In this document: piece by piece, positions 18,503 to 27,484 of the stretch
Layout of the letters: every line of letters starts with the position of its first letter
Numbering within the stretch: position 1 is the first letter of the stretch
DNA from: FCB group bacterium
GTDB taxonomy: Bacteria > Zixibacteria > MSB-5A5 > GN15 > JAAZOE01
Length of the DNA stretch: 64,000 nt
Direction of reading: 5' to 3'
NCBI GenBank assembly: GCA_024231695.1
Contig: JAAEQF010000083.1
Span: forward strand, 1 to 64,000
Position numbers and translations under genes: made by a program
Notes under the pieces: generated by a model
The model's input: only the letters and a program-made list of their open reading frames with translations
Databases searched by the model: none
What the model was told of the DNA's origin: nothing

Positions 18503-19119
18503 GGCATCAGGATGATTTCCACCTTTGGCCCCGGTTTGAATTCGAACAGGGAGTCTGGCAGATTTTCCAGCCGGGAATAGCCCTCCAGCCGCACTTCGAT
18601 CCGCGAGTCATTATCATCAAAATAAACCACTTGCAACGGCCTGTAATCCTTATTCGAAACCAACAGAGAAAAAGTTTGAGGTTCTGTCAGGCTATCGAGC
18701 GCTATCATGCTGAATTCCAGTTGAGCCGAGTCCTGTGACTGGCCCTGACAGCGATAAACTCCTTCCGGGTCATAAAGCAAGGTCAGCGGATTCCATGCTC
18801 CCATCTTGACTACCGAATCAACCATGACCTGTTGATTCTCTTCCGAATAACTCCAGTAGAGGGTGCCATTGGAGACAATAATCTGCCCCGGCATATCCAA
18901 ACGGAAACGGCCGTTCCCGCCGGCCCAGAGAGACCCGCTCAAAGTATCGACCGATTGGAAAATCTCGGAATGAGTTGTTTGAATAAAATCGACAGTAATA
19001 TACTTATGAGCCTGAAGATTTTGCCGCAGATCGGAAATTTCAGGGCAATCATCGGCAGCCGTCGGAACAGACAGATTGATCATCAATCCCAGGACAGCTA
19101 TATATTGAATTAATCTCAT
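18499..19119 (-). CDS. lolA: LolA-like periplasmic lipoprotein carrier
   Basis: A 206-residue secreted protein with a signal peptide cut near PTAADD. The mature part has the LolA order: LRQNLQAHKYITVDFIQ, GSLWAGGNGRFRLDMPGQIIVSNGTLYWSY and a beta-rich C-terminal half. Such proteins ferry lipoproteins from the inner to the outer membrane. It follows ftsK by 24 bases, as in several bacteria. Sequence divergence is high, so assignment rests on the conserved N-terminal half and context. Confidence 0.83.
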   Translation of the reverse strand: MRLIQYIAVLGLMINLSVPTAADDCPEISDLRQNLQAHKYITVDFIQTTHSEIFQSVDTLSGSLWAGGNGRFRLDMPGQIIVSNGTLYWSYSEENQQVMVDSVVKMGAWNPLTLLYDPEGVYRCQGQSQDSAQLEFSMIALDSLTEPQTFSLLVSNKDYRPLQVVYFDDNDSRIEVRLEGYSRLENLPDSLFEFKPGPKVEIILMP

Positions 19120-19143
19120 ATTGCTTATACAGAAGAGGTCGGT

Positions 19144-21468
19144 TTATGTTTTGCCGATTTTTCCGTTTTTAATATCATCAAGAAAAGACTTGTCCACCAG
19201 CACATCGCGCGCTTTTGATTCATTGTATTGGCCGATAATTTTCATATCTTCCAGATCATCAATCAATCGCGCGGCCCGCTGATAACCGATACCCAATTTT
19301 CGCTGGAGAAGCGATACCGAAGCCTGCCCTTGCCTGACCACGGTTTCGACTGCCTCCAGAAGTACCGGGTCGTTGAATTGGCGCATCTGGGCTTTCTCCT
19401 CGGCCACCACTATTGACTCCTCTTCCCGTTCCTTACTGAACGTCTGTTCGGTCATAAAGGCCACCAACCGTTCAGTATCTTCGGAAGAGACATAGGCACC
19501 GTGAAGCCGTACCGCTTCGGGTGAGCCTGATTCAAGATAGAGTAAATCGCCGTTGCCCAAAAGCCGTTCGGCTCCATTACCGTCGAGAATCGTTCGCGAA
19601 TCGGTTTTGGTAGCTACCTGAAACGCCACCCGGGATGGGAAATTGGCCTTGATCAATCCGGTTATGACATCAACCGACGGCCGCTGAGTAGCCAGGATCA
19701 GATGAATGCCAACCGCCCTGGCCATCTGAGCCAGACGGGTAATCAATAGTTCTACCCGGCTGGAATGAGTGGACATCATCAGATCGGCCAACTCATCAAT
19801 TATGATAACAATATAGGGCAGCATATCGTTTTCTGATTCTTGCTTGTTGTTGTAGTCGACTATACTGCGCACCGCCGCCGCGGCCAAAAGCCGATAGCGT
19901 TTTTCCATTTCAGTAACGGCATCAGCCAATACTCGTTCAGCCTGCTTGGGGTGCGTGACCACCTTTTCGTCAAGATAAGGAATACCCTTGTATATTGAAA
20001 GTTCCAGCATTTTGGGATCAATGAAAATAAACCGCAGCCGATTGGGATGCAGAGCATACATCAGCGAAGTAATCATTATATTAATGCCGACCGATTTTCC
20101 CGACCCGGTCGTACCGGCAATCAACAAATGGGGCATATCAGCCAGATCGGTGACGAACGGTTTACCAGCAATATCTTTGCCTAAAATTAGCGGCAATTGA
20201 TATTTGTTCTGTTGAAAAGCATTGGAAGTGATTAACTCCCGCAAATGAACTATTTCCGGATGACGATTTGGAATTTCAATCCCAACCGCAGCCTTACCCG
20301 GAATCGGAGCAACAATCCGAATACTCTTGGCCCGCAGGTTTAAGGCCAAATCTTCGGACAAATTAGCAATCTGATTGACTTTAATCCCGGCCGCCGGTTT
20401 TATTTCAAAACGGGTTATAACCGGGCCCGGAAACATTTCAATATTACCACTGAGCTTTACGCCAAAAGTCTCTAATGTATCCCGTAGCGATCCGGCTGTA
20501 TCAGCCAATTCCTTTTCATCATAAACCGGCGCAGTCGGGCCGTGATCGGTTAAAAGGTCAACCGTCGGTGGCACGAACTCTCTTGCGAGGGTTCCGTCTT
20601 CTTCACCTTTCGCTCCTGAGGTCTCGGCCGTTCGGGACATGACCACTTTTCGTTTGGAGCCGGTATCAATTTTAGCTTTGGAGTTGGCCGGCGGCGTCAT
20701 GATTCTATCAGGTGCCGGTTTGGCCGGTGTCGAGGCAGCGGCATCGGTGAAGTCGGCGCCTTTTTTGCGCGTTTTTCTTTCGGCCTTCTTCAGTTCTTTT
20801 TTAAATTGTGGTTTTCTGAGAACTGCCCGGTTTTTAAGATTCAATCGACCGAATACGGTCTGCAACTGCGGGCGAACCTGCTCGTAAAGTCTTTTCAATA
20901 TATCCAGAAGCGCGTTTCCGGTAACTGAGGCGCTGTTGCGAAAACGATGTGAAATTGAGGCGTAATAAAATAGTGTACAGGTTATTGTCGCCAGCAATAA
21001 TATGTAAGCGCCAGGGACGCCGATAAGCTTCAGGATCAGTTCGATGGCTACATGCCCCAGGGAGCCGACGCCGTCGGGGACATTGACTATTTCCAACCTC
21101 CCCCCGGCAACTTTGGAAATATCCAGAATAAACAGCAGCTGAAAAACCAAAACCCAGGCCATTAGCGCATGCTTGAAAAGGCGGCGGCCAAAACTAAAGC
21201 CAATTGTCAACAGGGCCACAACGGCCAAAAACGGCGCCATCAAAAACGCCGACCAGCCCAGGAAAAACAGCGTTACATAACTCAGATAAGCGCCCATCAT
21301 TCCACCCGGATTAACATAACCGAGTCGGAAGGGGTTGCCGAAGACAGCTTCATCCGAAGTTATTTGTACATCGTCGATGGCTGCATGCCCTACCAGACTG
21401 ATAAAGTACATCAGGGCAAACGCCAGAAGCAGGACGCCGATAATCTGTATTTTTCGTTTCTGATTCAT
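19144..21468 (-). CDS. ftsK: FtsK/SpoIIIE DNA translocase
   Basis: A 774-residue protein. Four to five membrane helices fill residues 8-175. A charged, Ala/Pro/Lys-rich linker follows to about 290. The hexameric motor has Walker A GTTGSGKSVGIN and Walker B IVIIIDELADLMM. The gamma winged-helix domain covers the last 65 residues (QRKLGIGYQRAARLID), which reads polar DNA motifs (KOPS-like). It pumps chromosome ends across the septum during division. The ORF opens at a TTG (21486), and the ATG at 21468 fits the helix start better. It leads the ftsK-lolA-rimO-SLT-bamD-nadD-polA-coaE run. Confidence 0.95.
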   Translation of the reverse strand: MNQKRKIQIIGVLLLAFALMYFISLVGHAAIDDVQITSDEAVFGNPFRLGYVNPGGMMGAYLSYVTLFFLGWSAFLMAPFLAVVALLTIGFSFGRRLFKHALMAWVLVFQLLFILDISKVAGGRLEIVNVPDGVGSLGHVAIELILKLIGVPGAYILLLATITCTLFYYASISHRFRNSASVTGNALLDILKRLYEQVRPQLQTVFGRLNLKNRAVLRKPQFKKELKKAERKTRKKGADFTDAAASTPAKPAPDRIMTPPANSKAKIDTGSKRKVVMSRTAETSGAKGEEDGTLAREFVPPTVDLLTDHGPTAPVYDEKELADTAGSLRDTLETFGVKLSGNIEMFPGPVITRFEIKPAAGIKVNQIANLSEDLALNLRAKSIRIVAPIPGKAAVGIEIPNRHPEIVHLRELITSNAFQQNKYQLPLILGKDIAGKPFVTDLADMPHLLIAGTTGSGKSVGINIMITSLMYALHPNRLRFIFIDPKMLELSIYKGIPYLDEKVVTHPKQAERVLADAVTEMEKRYRLLAAAAVRSIVDYNNKQESENDMLPYIVIIIDELADLMMSTHSSRVELLITRLAQMARAVGIHLILATQRPSVDVITGLIKANFPSRVAFQVATKTDSRTILDGNGAERLLGNGDLLYLESGSPEAVRLHGAYVSSEDTERLVAFMTEQTFSKEREEESIVVAEEKAQMRQFNDPVLLEAVETVVRQGQASVSLLQRKLGIGYQRAARLIDDLEDMKIIGQYNESKARDVLVDKSFLDDIKNGKIGKT

Positions 21469-21521
21469 ACCGTCATATACCGCCAATTTAAAAATACTGG
21501 GCCATTGGCTTGCCGGTCAAC

Positions 21522-21552
21522 AAAAAAAGGCAGGACGATCTTCGCCCTGCCC
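21522..21552 (-). terminator. intrinsic terminator of the HU gene
   Basis: On the minus strand GGCAGGGCGA and its complement form a GC-rich hairpin followed by TTTTTTT, 22 bases past the HU stop. Confidence 0.85.
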
Positions 21553-21573
21553 ATTAATCACACATAAATCTAA

Positions 21574-21849
21574 TTAGCGTTTGACTGCGTCGCGCAGCGA
21601 TTTTCCGGCTTTGAATTTGGGTACGCGAGCCGCGGGAATCTTGAGAGCTTCGCCGGTCTGAGGGTTGCGACCGGTGCGGGCTTTTCTCTTGGTTGTCGAG
21701 AAAGTGCCAAAGCCGACAAAGCTGACTTTCTGCCCCTTTTTCAGTGCGGTTGTAACCGATCCGATAAACGTCTTGACGGCGTCATTGGCCTGCCGCTTAC
21801 TGAGGTTACAATCCTTGGCGATCTTGGTTACCAATTGTTCCTTGGTCAT
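21574..21849 (-). CDS. hup: HU-family histone-like DNA-binding protein
   Basis: A 91-residue protein of exact HU length. It begins MTKEQLVTKIAKD, has the GFGTFSTTKRKARTGRNPQTG beta-arm with the DNA-intercalating proline context, and ends IPAARVPKFKAGKSLRDAV. It binds and bends DNA as a dimer. It forms its own transcription unit: a strong promoter, a GGAGG ribosome site ten bases upstream, and a terminator. Confidence 0.97.
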   Translation of the reverse strand: MTKEQLVTKIAKDCNLSKRQANDAVKTFIGSVTTALKKGQKVSFVGFGTFSTTKRKARTGRNPQTGEALKIPAARVPKFKAGKSLRDAVKR

Positions 21850-21898
21850 GATCGTTCCTCCATGAGAATAATGTTGTGTAACCTTTGTCTGTCGTAAA

Positions 21899-21928
21899 AA
21901 TTTAGGCCGTTTTTAAAACCTTTGTCAA
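21899..21928 (-). promoter_or_regulatory. promoter of the HU gene
   Basis: TTGACA (21923-21928) and TAAATT (21899-21904) lie 18 bp apart on the minus strand, giving a leader of about 40 bases before the HU ATG. Confidence 0.65.
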
Positions 21929-21962
21929 CTTAAAAACTACCTCAAAACACCAAAATAATGCA

Positions 21963-22010
21963 TAAAATAGGGCTTTTTCGAGGTATCTATCCCGTAAACA
22001 CCCTATTTTA
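21963..22010. repeat. inverted repeat between the LptD-like gene and the HU promoter
   Basis: The 10-base arm TAAAATAGGG (21963-21972) is matched perfectly by CCCTATTTTA (22001-22010), with 28 bases between. It is 30 bases past the LptD-like stop and 35 bases upstream of the HU -35 box. It could end the lptD transcript or bind a regulator of hup; the T-tract is interrupted. Confidence 0.45.
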
Positions 22011-22039
22011 GCCATTTTATGGAGAGGGTGGCGTGTAGA

Positions 22040-25000
22040 TCAGCGATTAAAAAGGGCTCCCCGCAATCCCGATTCAGATTTTTCCAGCTTAATATCGGGG
22101 ATAGCCACGACGCTCAATTTGAAATAAAATCCCTGCCGGGACCCGTCCGGTATCCAATAAAAGTGTCCTTCCCAGCAATGAAGTTTACGCATGATATCGA
22201 TTACTTTTTCCGTGGAGCGATGGTGTATAAAATCATAGTTTTGCTGATACTTGATCTTCCAGTTGTCGGTCAGATCGACATTAAAAGTAATTTTAGCCCA
22301 ATGAGTCCGCTGGACGCTCCCGGTCAAAAGTCCGGACTCGCTGTACCGATGGGATACATTCAGATTCCAGTTGGTGGAGGAAGAAGACGATTGTGGTTTG
22401 GTGATATCGTGATTGAGCGGCGATTCAGTATCGGCTTCAAGGCTGTCGGCCTCGGTATCACCACTTAGTCCCTGACGAACATAATCATCGGCCACGGACC
22501 CTCTCAATTGGAATGATGAAGCAACTGAAAACGATTCCATCCGTGGCGACAATAACTGCAGTTGATCTTCATCGTCATAGAGGTCATGGCGCATGTTGCC
22601 GCTGAGGTTAATTTTGCTCAAAGAGGTGGACATAGTCGTGGTCAAATCGGAAAACTTCCGCCCCGTTGCTTCAAAATTGTATCCCGTCGAGGAATTCAGG
22701 TTAAGCAAGTCGATTTTCTTGTCCTCTTCTCCCCGCTTGACCCTGGCCTGAAATAACTGCGACAGACCAAACGACATTGATCTTCGCTTGTTTCCGCTGC
22801 CGCCACCCATGCCGACATAAATCTTGACCGGATCGTTCTTGGTAATCGCCGGGGTCATGCTGAAGCCGACGGTCGGAGTCAAAACATGCCGCAAGGCCAT
22901 CAGTCCGAAAAGATTGATCGGGAATGTTCCATACAATTTGGTATTGAGGCCGATACTGCCCGTAACCGACCCGCGGCGGTAAAAATCTTCAGGAACGCCG
23001 GCTGCCTGAGATTGATCGGTTTCTCTGACGGCATACCAGGTCTCGGTGAACGATACCCGTGGGCTGATGCTGAAATACTGCAAAATCTTTTGCGAAGCCG
23101 TCAGCGACATGGAATGATCGAGATAGGCATATTCCTTTAATGTCGCTGCCGTATCACCCAGATTCTTTCGATCAAAATAAACCGAAAAGCTGTTCCGATA
23201 ACTGACATAAATTTGATTATACCATTTTTTGATCGTTTTCCCATCAACCTCCCGCCCACTCCCAAATGGTTGAAATGACTTCACGGAAAAACGGCCCGAA
23301 GGCAACTTACTATTTTTTGAATCGGTGTCGAGATTATTGGTATGATTGAACGATAAAGCCAGAGACGATCTCCCAAATTTTTTACTAAAGTTCGCTTTGG
23401 AGATAATATTCCGGTTTAATCGCTCATCCTGATCGGTCGAGTATTCGGTATAATAATCCTTACTGGAAACATAGGTCCCATTGGCGGAAAATTTGATATC
23501 ATATGGCAAGGTTTGACTATGATTGCCACTCAAAGTCCATTTGTCGCTTTTAGATTCCTGGTTGTATGATTCCTGCCGATTGCGAGCAAAGGTCCCCCGC
23601 ACACTGCCTGTATAGCCATACCGCTTGTTATATCGAAACTGCCCGCTGAGATTCCAGCCGCTGTTTTCGAAGTAATCCAGAGCTGCCTGCATATCCCAAT
23701 ATTCCGAAGCGGCCCAGTAATAGCCGAGATTGCCGAGATAGCGGTTCCCCTGTTCGAAATTCCCCAGTTTGATCGGCAGGATTCCGGAATGCCGACCTCG
23801 TTTGAGGGGAAAAACATAATATGGGATATACATGACCGGCAGAGTTTCAATATATAAAATCACCGGTCGGGCCACGGCCTTTTCATTATGAATTAGTTTC
23901 ATCCGCTGCGATTGAAAATGGAAATGAGGTTCGTCTAAGTTGCAGGAACTGAGTGTTCCGTCATCGACATAAAATATCTTTTCCTCTTCCTTATAGATAT
24001 CCTCACCGGTATAATAAGCTCGTTCGTATTGGGTGGTGGCATCCTCAACCAATCCTCGCTTGGTATCAACATTGAAAACCAGCCGCGATCCAAAAATTTC
24101 CTCCGATCCGTCCTTGAGCGATAATGGTCGAATCACCGTACTGTCGCCGATTGAATCGGCCCGGGCCTGAGCCAGCACTACCCGCTGCCGGATATTATAA
24201 TCAATGGTGTCGGCGTGCAGGATCACAGCCTCCTGCCGAACGACTGAATTGCCGGAGATGCGAATGACCCGGTTAGCAACGAAAAACTCGAGATATTCGC
24301 CTTGATAGTGAATGGAATCCTCAGGCACAGTCGACGGCAATGAATCGTTTACCATTGTCGAATCAATCCCGGCCATCAAAGTATCATCTACAACCATAAT
24401 TGAATCAGGAACAGAAGCGAAGTCGGTTGTATCGGCCAATGAAAGGGAATCGCCCGGCAAAGGTTCGGGACTTGTCTTCTCGGTTATATAAACGCCCTCA
24501 GCCCCTCCTTTAATTTCGATCTTATTCGATTTGCGATTCTTGACATAGATAAAGATTGAGTCACCGGAAACAATATTCTTGCCAGCGCCGGTCGTATCGT
24601 CCGCCGCAGGATAATACTCGGAGCGAGCCGCGCCATTGGCTTCGATCTTGCGGATTTCATCATCAACGAAAATGAAACTGATATCCTTGCCGATCAGATG
24701 CGATTCGCCTGAAAACTCGCTGGAAGAGCTGTCCGACTCTTCATGAAAAAAGGCCTGGGCATCTTCGAAAACATCGATCCGGTCAATATCGCCTTCGGAA
24801 AAGAGAATTTCCATCTCTTGTCCCGTAATCTCTGATTCACCCTGTTCGGCCAGAGGATTACCGATTAGGGTCAAACGGTTCTCATCCATAAAAAACTCGG
24901 CACAGCGGCATTTAGCCCGCGTATCGCGATGTTCTATTATGACACTGTCCTCGGCTTCACCGTACTTTAACTCCGAGAAAAAAGTCAGGTAATCACCATT

Positions 25001-25477
25001 GATAGTCAACAGATCGGCCGTGTCCGGGTAATTGAGGAATAATATCGGTTCACCTTCAAGATACAGAATTTCATCCGCCTGATCGAACTCGGCCTTCTGA
25101 GATTCGGTGCGGATCGAATCGAGCCGGTTGACCATTATTACATTACCCTCAGCCAGAAAAAGTGAATCGCGCTGAAAGAACGATACTTTATCAGCCTCGA
25201 TATGACGTGAGGAATCATATACTTCCACCTGATCAAAAAACTCGATCAGATCGCGGTGAACATACCAGATAACTGAATCGCAGATGATATGAGTAGAATC
25301 GATACGAATGTGAACATTGCCGTATCCATACCATATTTCGGTTGAATCGCTGCGGATGGTGCGCATGCTGTCGAAATTATCAAACACCACCGACCTTTTC
25401 CCTTCGGCCGATAGAGCCTGACTGCCGCCAGCCAACCCGGCGATCAATACGATAATTAAGAATACCCGCCAATGCAT
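22040..25477 (-). CDS. LptD/OstA-like outer membrane LPS-assembly protein
   Basis: A 1145-residue exported protein with a signal peptide ending near SQALSA. The first 420 residues are a long run of OstA/LptA-like beta-jellyroll repeats (phrases such as YGYGNVHIRIDS, HIEADKVSFFQRD, FLAEGNVIM). The last 650 residues form a beta-barrel with the LptD phrases LPVMYIPYYVFPLKRGRHSG and a C-terminal CWEGHFYWIPDG. LptD delivers lipopolysaccharide to the cell surface, and the extended jellyroll resembles FCB-group versions, where it may replace a separate LptA. An acidic, Asp-Ser-rich insert lies near 345-395. This gene argues strongly for an outer membrane with LPS-like lipid. Confidence 0.85.
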   Translation of the reverse strand: MHWRVFLIIVLIAGLAGGSQALSAEGKRSVVFDNFDSMRTIRSDSTEIWYGYGNVHIRIDSTHIICDSVIWYVHRDLIEFFDQVEVYDSSRHIEADKVSFFQRDSLFLAEGNVIMVNRLDSIRTESQKAEFDQADEILYLEGEPILFLNYPDTADLLTINGDYLTFFSELKYGEAEDSVIIEHRDTRAKCRCAEFFMDENRLTLIGNPLAEQGESEITGQEMEILFSEGDIDRIDVFEDAQAFFHEESDSSSSEFSGESHLIGKDISFIFVDDEIRKIEANGAARSEYYPAADDTTGAGKNIVSGDSIFIYVKNRKSNKIEIKGGAEGVYITEKTSPEPLPGDSLSLADTTDFASVPDSIMVVDDTLMAGIDSTMVNDSLPSTVPEDSIHYQGEYLEFFVANRVIRISGNSVVRQEAVILHADTIDYNIRQRVVLAQARADSIGDSTVIRPLSLKDGSEEIFGSRLVFNVDTKRGLVEDATTQYERAYYTGEDIYKEEEKIFYVDDGTLSSCNLDEPHFHFQSQRMKLIHNEKAVARPVILYIETLPVMYIPYYVFPLKRGRHSGILPIKLGNFEQGNRYLGNLGYYWAASEYWDMQAALDYFENSGWNLSGQFRYNKRYGYTGSVRGTFARNRQESYNQESKSDKWTLSGNHSQTLPYDIKFSANGTYVSSKDYYTEYSTDQDERLNRNIISKANFSKKFGRSSLALSFNHTNNLDTDSKNSKLPSGRFSVKSFQPFGSGREVDGKTIKKWYNQIYVSYRNSFSVYFDRKNLGDTAATLKEYAYLDHSMSLTASQKILQYFSISPRVSFTETWYAVRETDQSQAAGVPEDFYRRGSVTGSIGLNTKLYGTFPINLFGLMALRHVLTPTVGFSMTPAITKNDPVKIYVGMGGGSGNKRRSMSFGLSQLFQARVKRGEEDKKIDLLNLNSSTGYNFEATGRKFSDLTTTMSTSLSKINLSGNMRHDLYDDEDQLQLLSPRMESFSVASSFQLRGSVADDYVRQGLSGDTEADSLEADTESPLNHDITKPQSSSSSTNWNLNVSHRYSESGLLTGSVQRTHWAKITFNVDLTDNWKIKYQQNYDFIHHRSTEKVIDIMRKLHCWEGHFYWIPDGSRQGFYFKLSVVAIPDIKLEKSESGLRGALFNR

Positions 25478-25483
25478 AATCTA

Positions 25484-26671
25484 TTATTTCAAAACTGCCG
25501 ACGGATCGGCAAGTAAAATTTTGATATCCTCTGGTTTGAATCCTCCACCCTGAGCAATTTGAGTCGATCCGCCTCCTCGGCCATTAAATAATTTTGCGGA
25601 TTTCTTGATGATTTCGGAAGCTGATAACTTGATGTCGGGTGAAACGGCGACCAGCAGTTTATCGTCACAGCCGATCAGAACGATCAATTCATGGGCGCTA
25701 ATCAACGCCAGCGCCGTCTGTTTGACATCCTTGAAATCATCGCCGGACATATCAAGAGTCACGATTTTTCGGCCTTCCCAGGTAGCCGCCTCGTTATACC
25801 ACTTTTCCATCAGGGACGGCAACATTTCCTTTTTCAACTCGGTGACTTTTCTGCGTAAACGATTGCGGTCTTCTATCAAAGCCTCGACCGCGGAAAGAGA
25901 TTCTTTTCCGTGTCGGGTGAACGTATTTGATATTGCTTCAATCTGATCAAGTCGCCAGCGATAATCTTCCAAAGCCAACAGGCCGGTCAAAAAATGAATC
26001 CGCAAGAGCCCCCGGATTTTCTCAGTTCTGCTGATTTTAATTATTCCCACTCCGCCGCTGGCTGAACAATGAGTACCACCGCAGGTCGACCAATCGAAAT
26101 CCTCGATAGTAATAATTCGAAACTCTCCATCGCGCCGTTCCGGCATTTTACGCAAAGGTAAATCCTGTAATTCATCGAATAATAAAAAAGAAATCGACAC
26201 CGGTCGGTTCTTGAAAATAACAAGATTTGCCAGATCTTCAACTCGCTGGATATCATTGTCGTTGATTTCATCACCCTTAATGTCGATTGTGCTGTCCTCT
26301 TCGCCTAAACGGGCGCTGATTGTCGCCGCGCCGCAGACGTCAACCAGAGCGGCCGAAAGAATATGCTGACCGGTATGTTTCTGCATATTATCCCGCCGGC
26401 GCTTTTCATCTATGATACAGGACACTTTTTCACCTATGGCAAAATCAGGCTCTTCGTTTAGGATATGAATTATTTCGCCGTTATCCTCGGCAACTTCATG
26501 GACCACGTATCTACCCATTCGACCGGTATCATAAAGCTGTCCACCGGAAGTGGGATAAAAAGCGCTACGGTCAAGCCAAACCCTGAATCCTTCATCGCCC
26601 TTTTCCACGGCGGTCACGGCGGCATCGAATTCAAGTTGATAGCTGTCCTGATAATACAATCGTTCAGTCAT
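25484..26671 (-). CDS. alanyl-tRNA editing protein, AlaX type with DHHA1 domain
   Basis: A 395-residue free-standing relative of the editing half of alanyl-tRNA synthetase. The zinc-binding editing site is complete: His99 and His103 in HTGQH, Cys197 and His201 in CGGTHC. An SAFYPTSGGQ start, a coiled-coil segment (about 275-300) and a DHHA1 domain with GRGGGSTQIAQGGG at the end make it the long AlaX form. It removes Ser or Gly wrongly attached to tRNA-Ala. The ATG at 26671 follows GAGG by seven bases, and the ORF track start is seven codons upstream. The genes for LptD, AlaX and FAH are close and co-oriented. Confidence 0.88.
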   Translation of the reverse strand: MTERLYYQDSYQLEFDAAVTAVEKGDEGFRVWLDRSAFYPTSGGQLYDTGRMGRYVVHEVAEDNGEIIHILNEEPDFAIGEKVSCIIDEKRRRDNMQKHTGQHILSAALVDVCGAATISARLGEEDSTIDIKGDEINDNDIQRVEDLANLVIFKNRPVSISFLLFDELQDLPLRKMPERRDGEFRIITIEDFDWSTCGGTHCSASGGVGIIKISRTEKIRGLLRIHFLTGLLALEDYRWRLDQIEAISNTFTRHGKESLSAVEALIEDRNRLRRKVTELKKEMLPSLMEKWYNEAATWEGRKIVTLDMSGDDFKDVKQTALALISAHELIVLIGCDDKLLVAVSPDIKLSASEIIKKSAKLFNGRGGGSTQIAQGGGFKPEDIKILLADPSAVLK

Positions 26672-26704
26672 TTCATTCCTCATACACGCCACGGATTCCG
26701 AGGT

Positions 26705-27466
26705 TCAAACTATCGTATTAAAAAGCGAACCTATGTTCTCTACGCGCACTTCAACTCGGTCCCCTTTTTGCATTGGATCTATCCCCTGAGGCGTACCAGT
26801 GGAGATGATATCGCCTGACTCCAGGGTCATCACCGAGGAAATATAATTGATCAAAAACGGGATCGAAAAAATAAGATCGGAAGTTCGACCATACTGTTTG
26901 CGTTCGCCATTCAGATAGGCCTCGACCGAAAGATCGGAGGCATCTATACCAGCCACAACGTGGGGGCCTACCGGACAGAACGTATCGAACCCCTTGCCCC
27001 GCGTCCATTGGCCATCAGCCTTTTGTACCTTGCGGGCGGTAACATCATTGAGACAGGTATAGCCGAATATATATTGATCCGCCTCGGATTCTGGAATTTT
27101 AACACCTCGCCGCCCGATCACTACCGCCAGTTCGGCCTCATAGTCAACCCGGTCGATTCCCTCGGGATAGACAACGCCACCTTCAGGTTCAAGAACGGAA
27201 GTCGGCGGTTTGAAAAACAGCACCGGGTTTTTAGGAGCCTCCTTTGCCGATTGGGACTCTTTGACATGTGCATGATAATTGAGACCCACACAGATTATTT
27301 TCGACGGCTTTACCGGAGCCAACAACTTGACTTCGCTTAAAGGCACCATCTTTCCCGTTGGTCGAATCGAATCCCAGTAAGGACCATCAAGAATTTCAAT
27401 AAGATCATCATCCAAGCGCCCATATAAGGCGATTCCGGATATTTCAAAGCGTACGTATTTTTCCAT
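26705..27466 (-). CDS. fumarylacetoacetate hydrolase family protein
   Basis: A 253-residue member of the FAH superfamily. The catalytic core carries ICVGLNYHAHVKE, the metal-binding YEAELAVVIGR, GYTCLNDVTARKVQ and the C-terminal STGTPQGIDPM. The length fits the bacterial type of about 250 residues, which acts on 2,4-diketo acids, acylpyruvates or oxaloacetate (hydrolysis or decarboxylation). No aromatic catabolism genes are nearby, so a housekeeping role such as acylpyruvase or oxaloacetate decarboxylase is more likely than tyrosine breakdown. AAAGGA precedes the ATG at 27466. Confidence 0.87.
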   Translation of the reverse strand: MEKYVRFEISGIALYGRLDDDLIEILDGPYWDSIRPTGKMVPLSEVKLLAPVKPSKIICVGLNYHAHVKESQSAKEAPKNPVLFFKPPTSVLEPEGGVVYPEGIDRVDYEAELAVVIGRRGVKIPESEADQYIFGYTCLNDVTARKVQKADGQWTRGKGFDTFCPVGPHVVAGIDASDLSVEAYLNGERKQYGRTSDLIFSIPFLINYISSVMTLESGDIISTGTPQGIDPMQKGDRVEVRVENIGSLFNTIV

Positions 27467-27484
27467 GATGCTTTCCTTTCAAAT

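Noticed and set aside
22019-22468. 149-codon plus-strand ORF at the end of the LptD-like gene
   Set aside because: Antisense to the conserved LptD C-terminus; no ribosome site or promoter.
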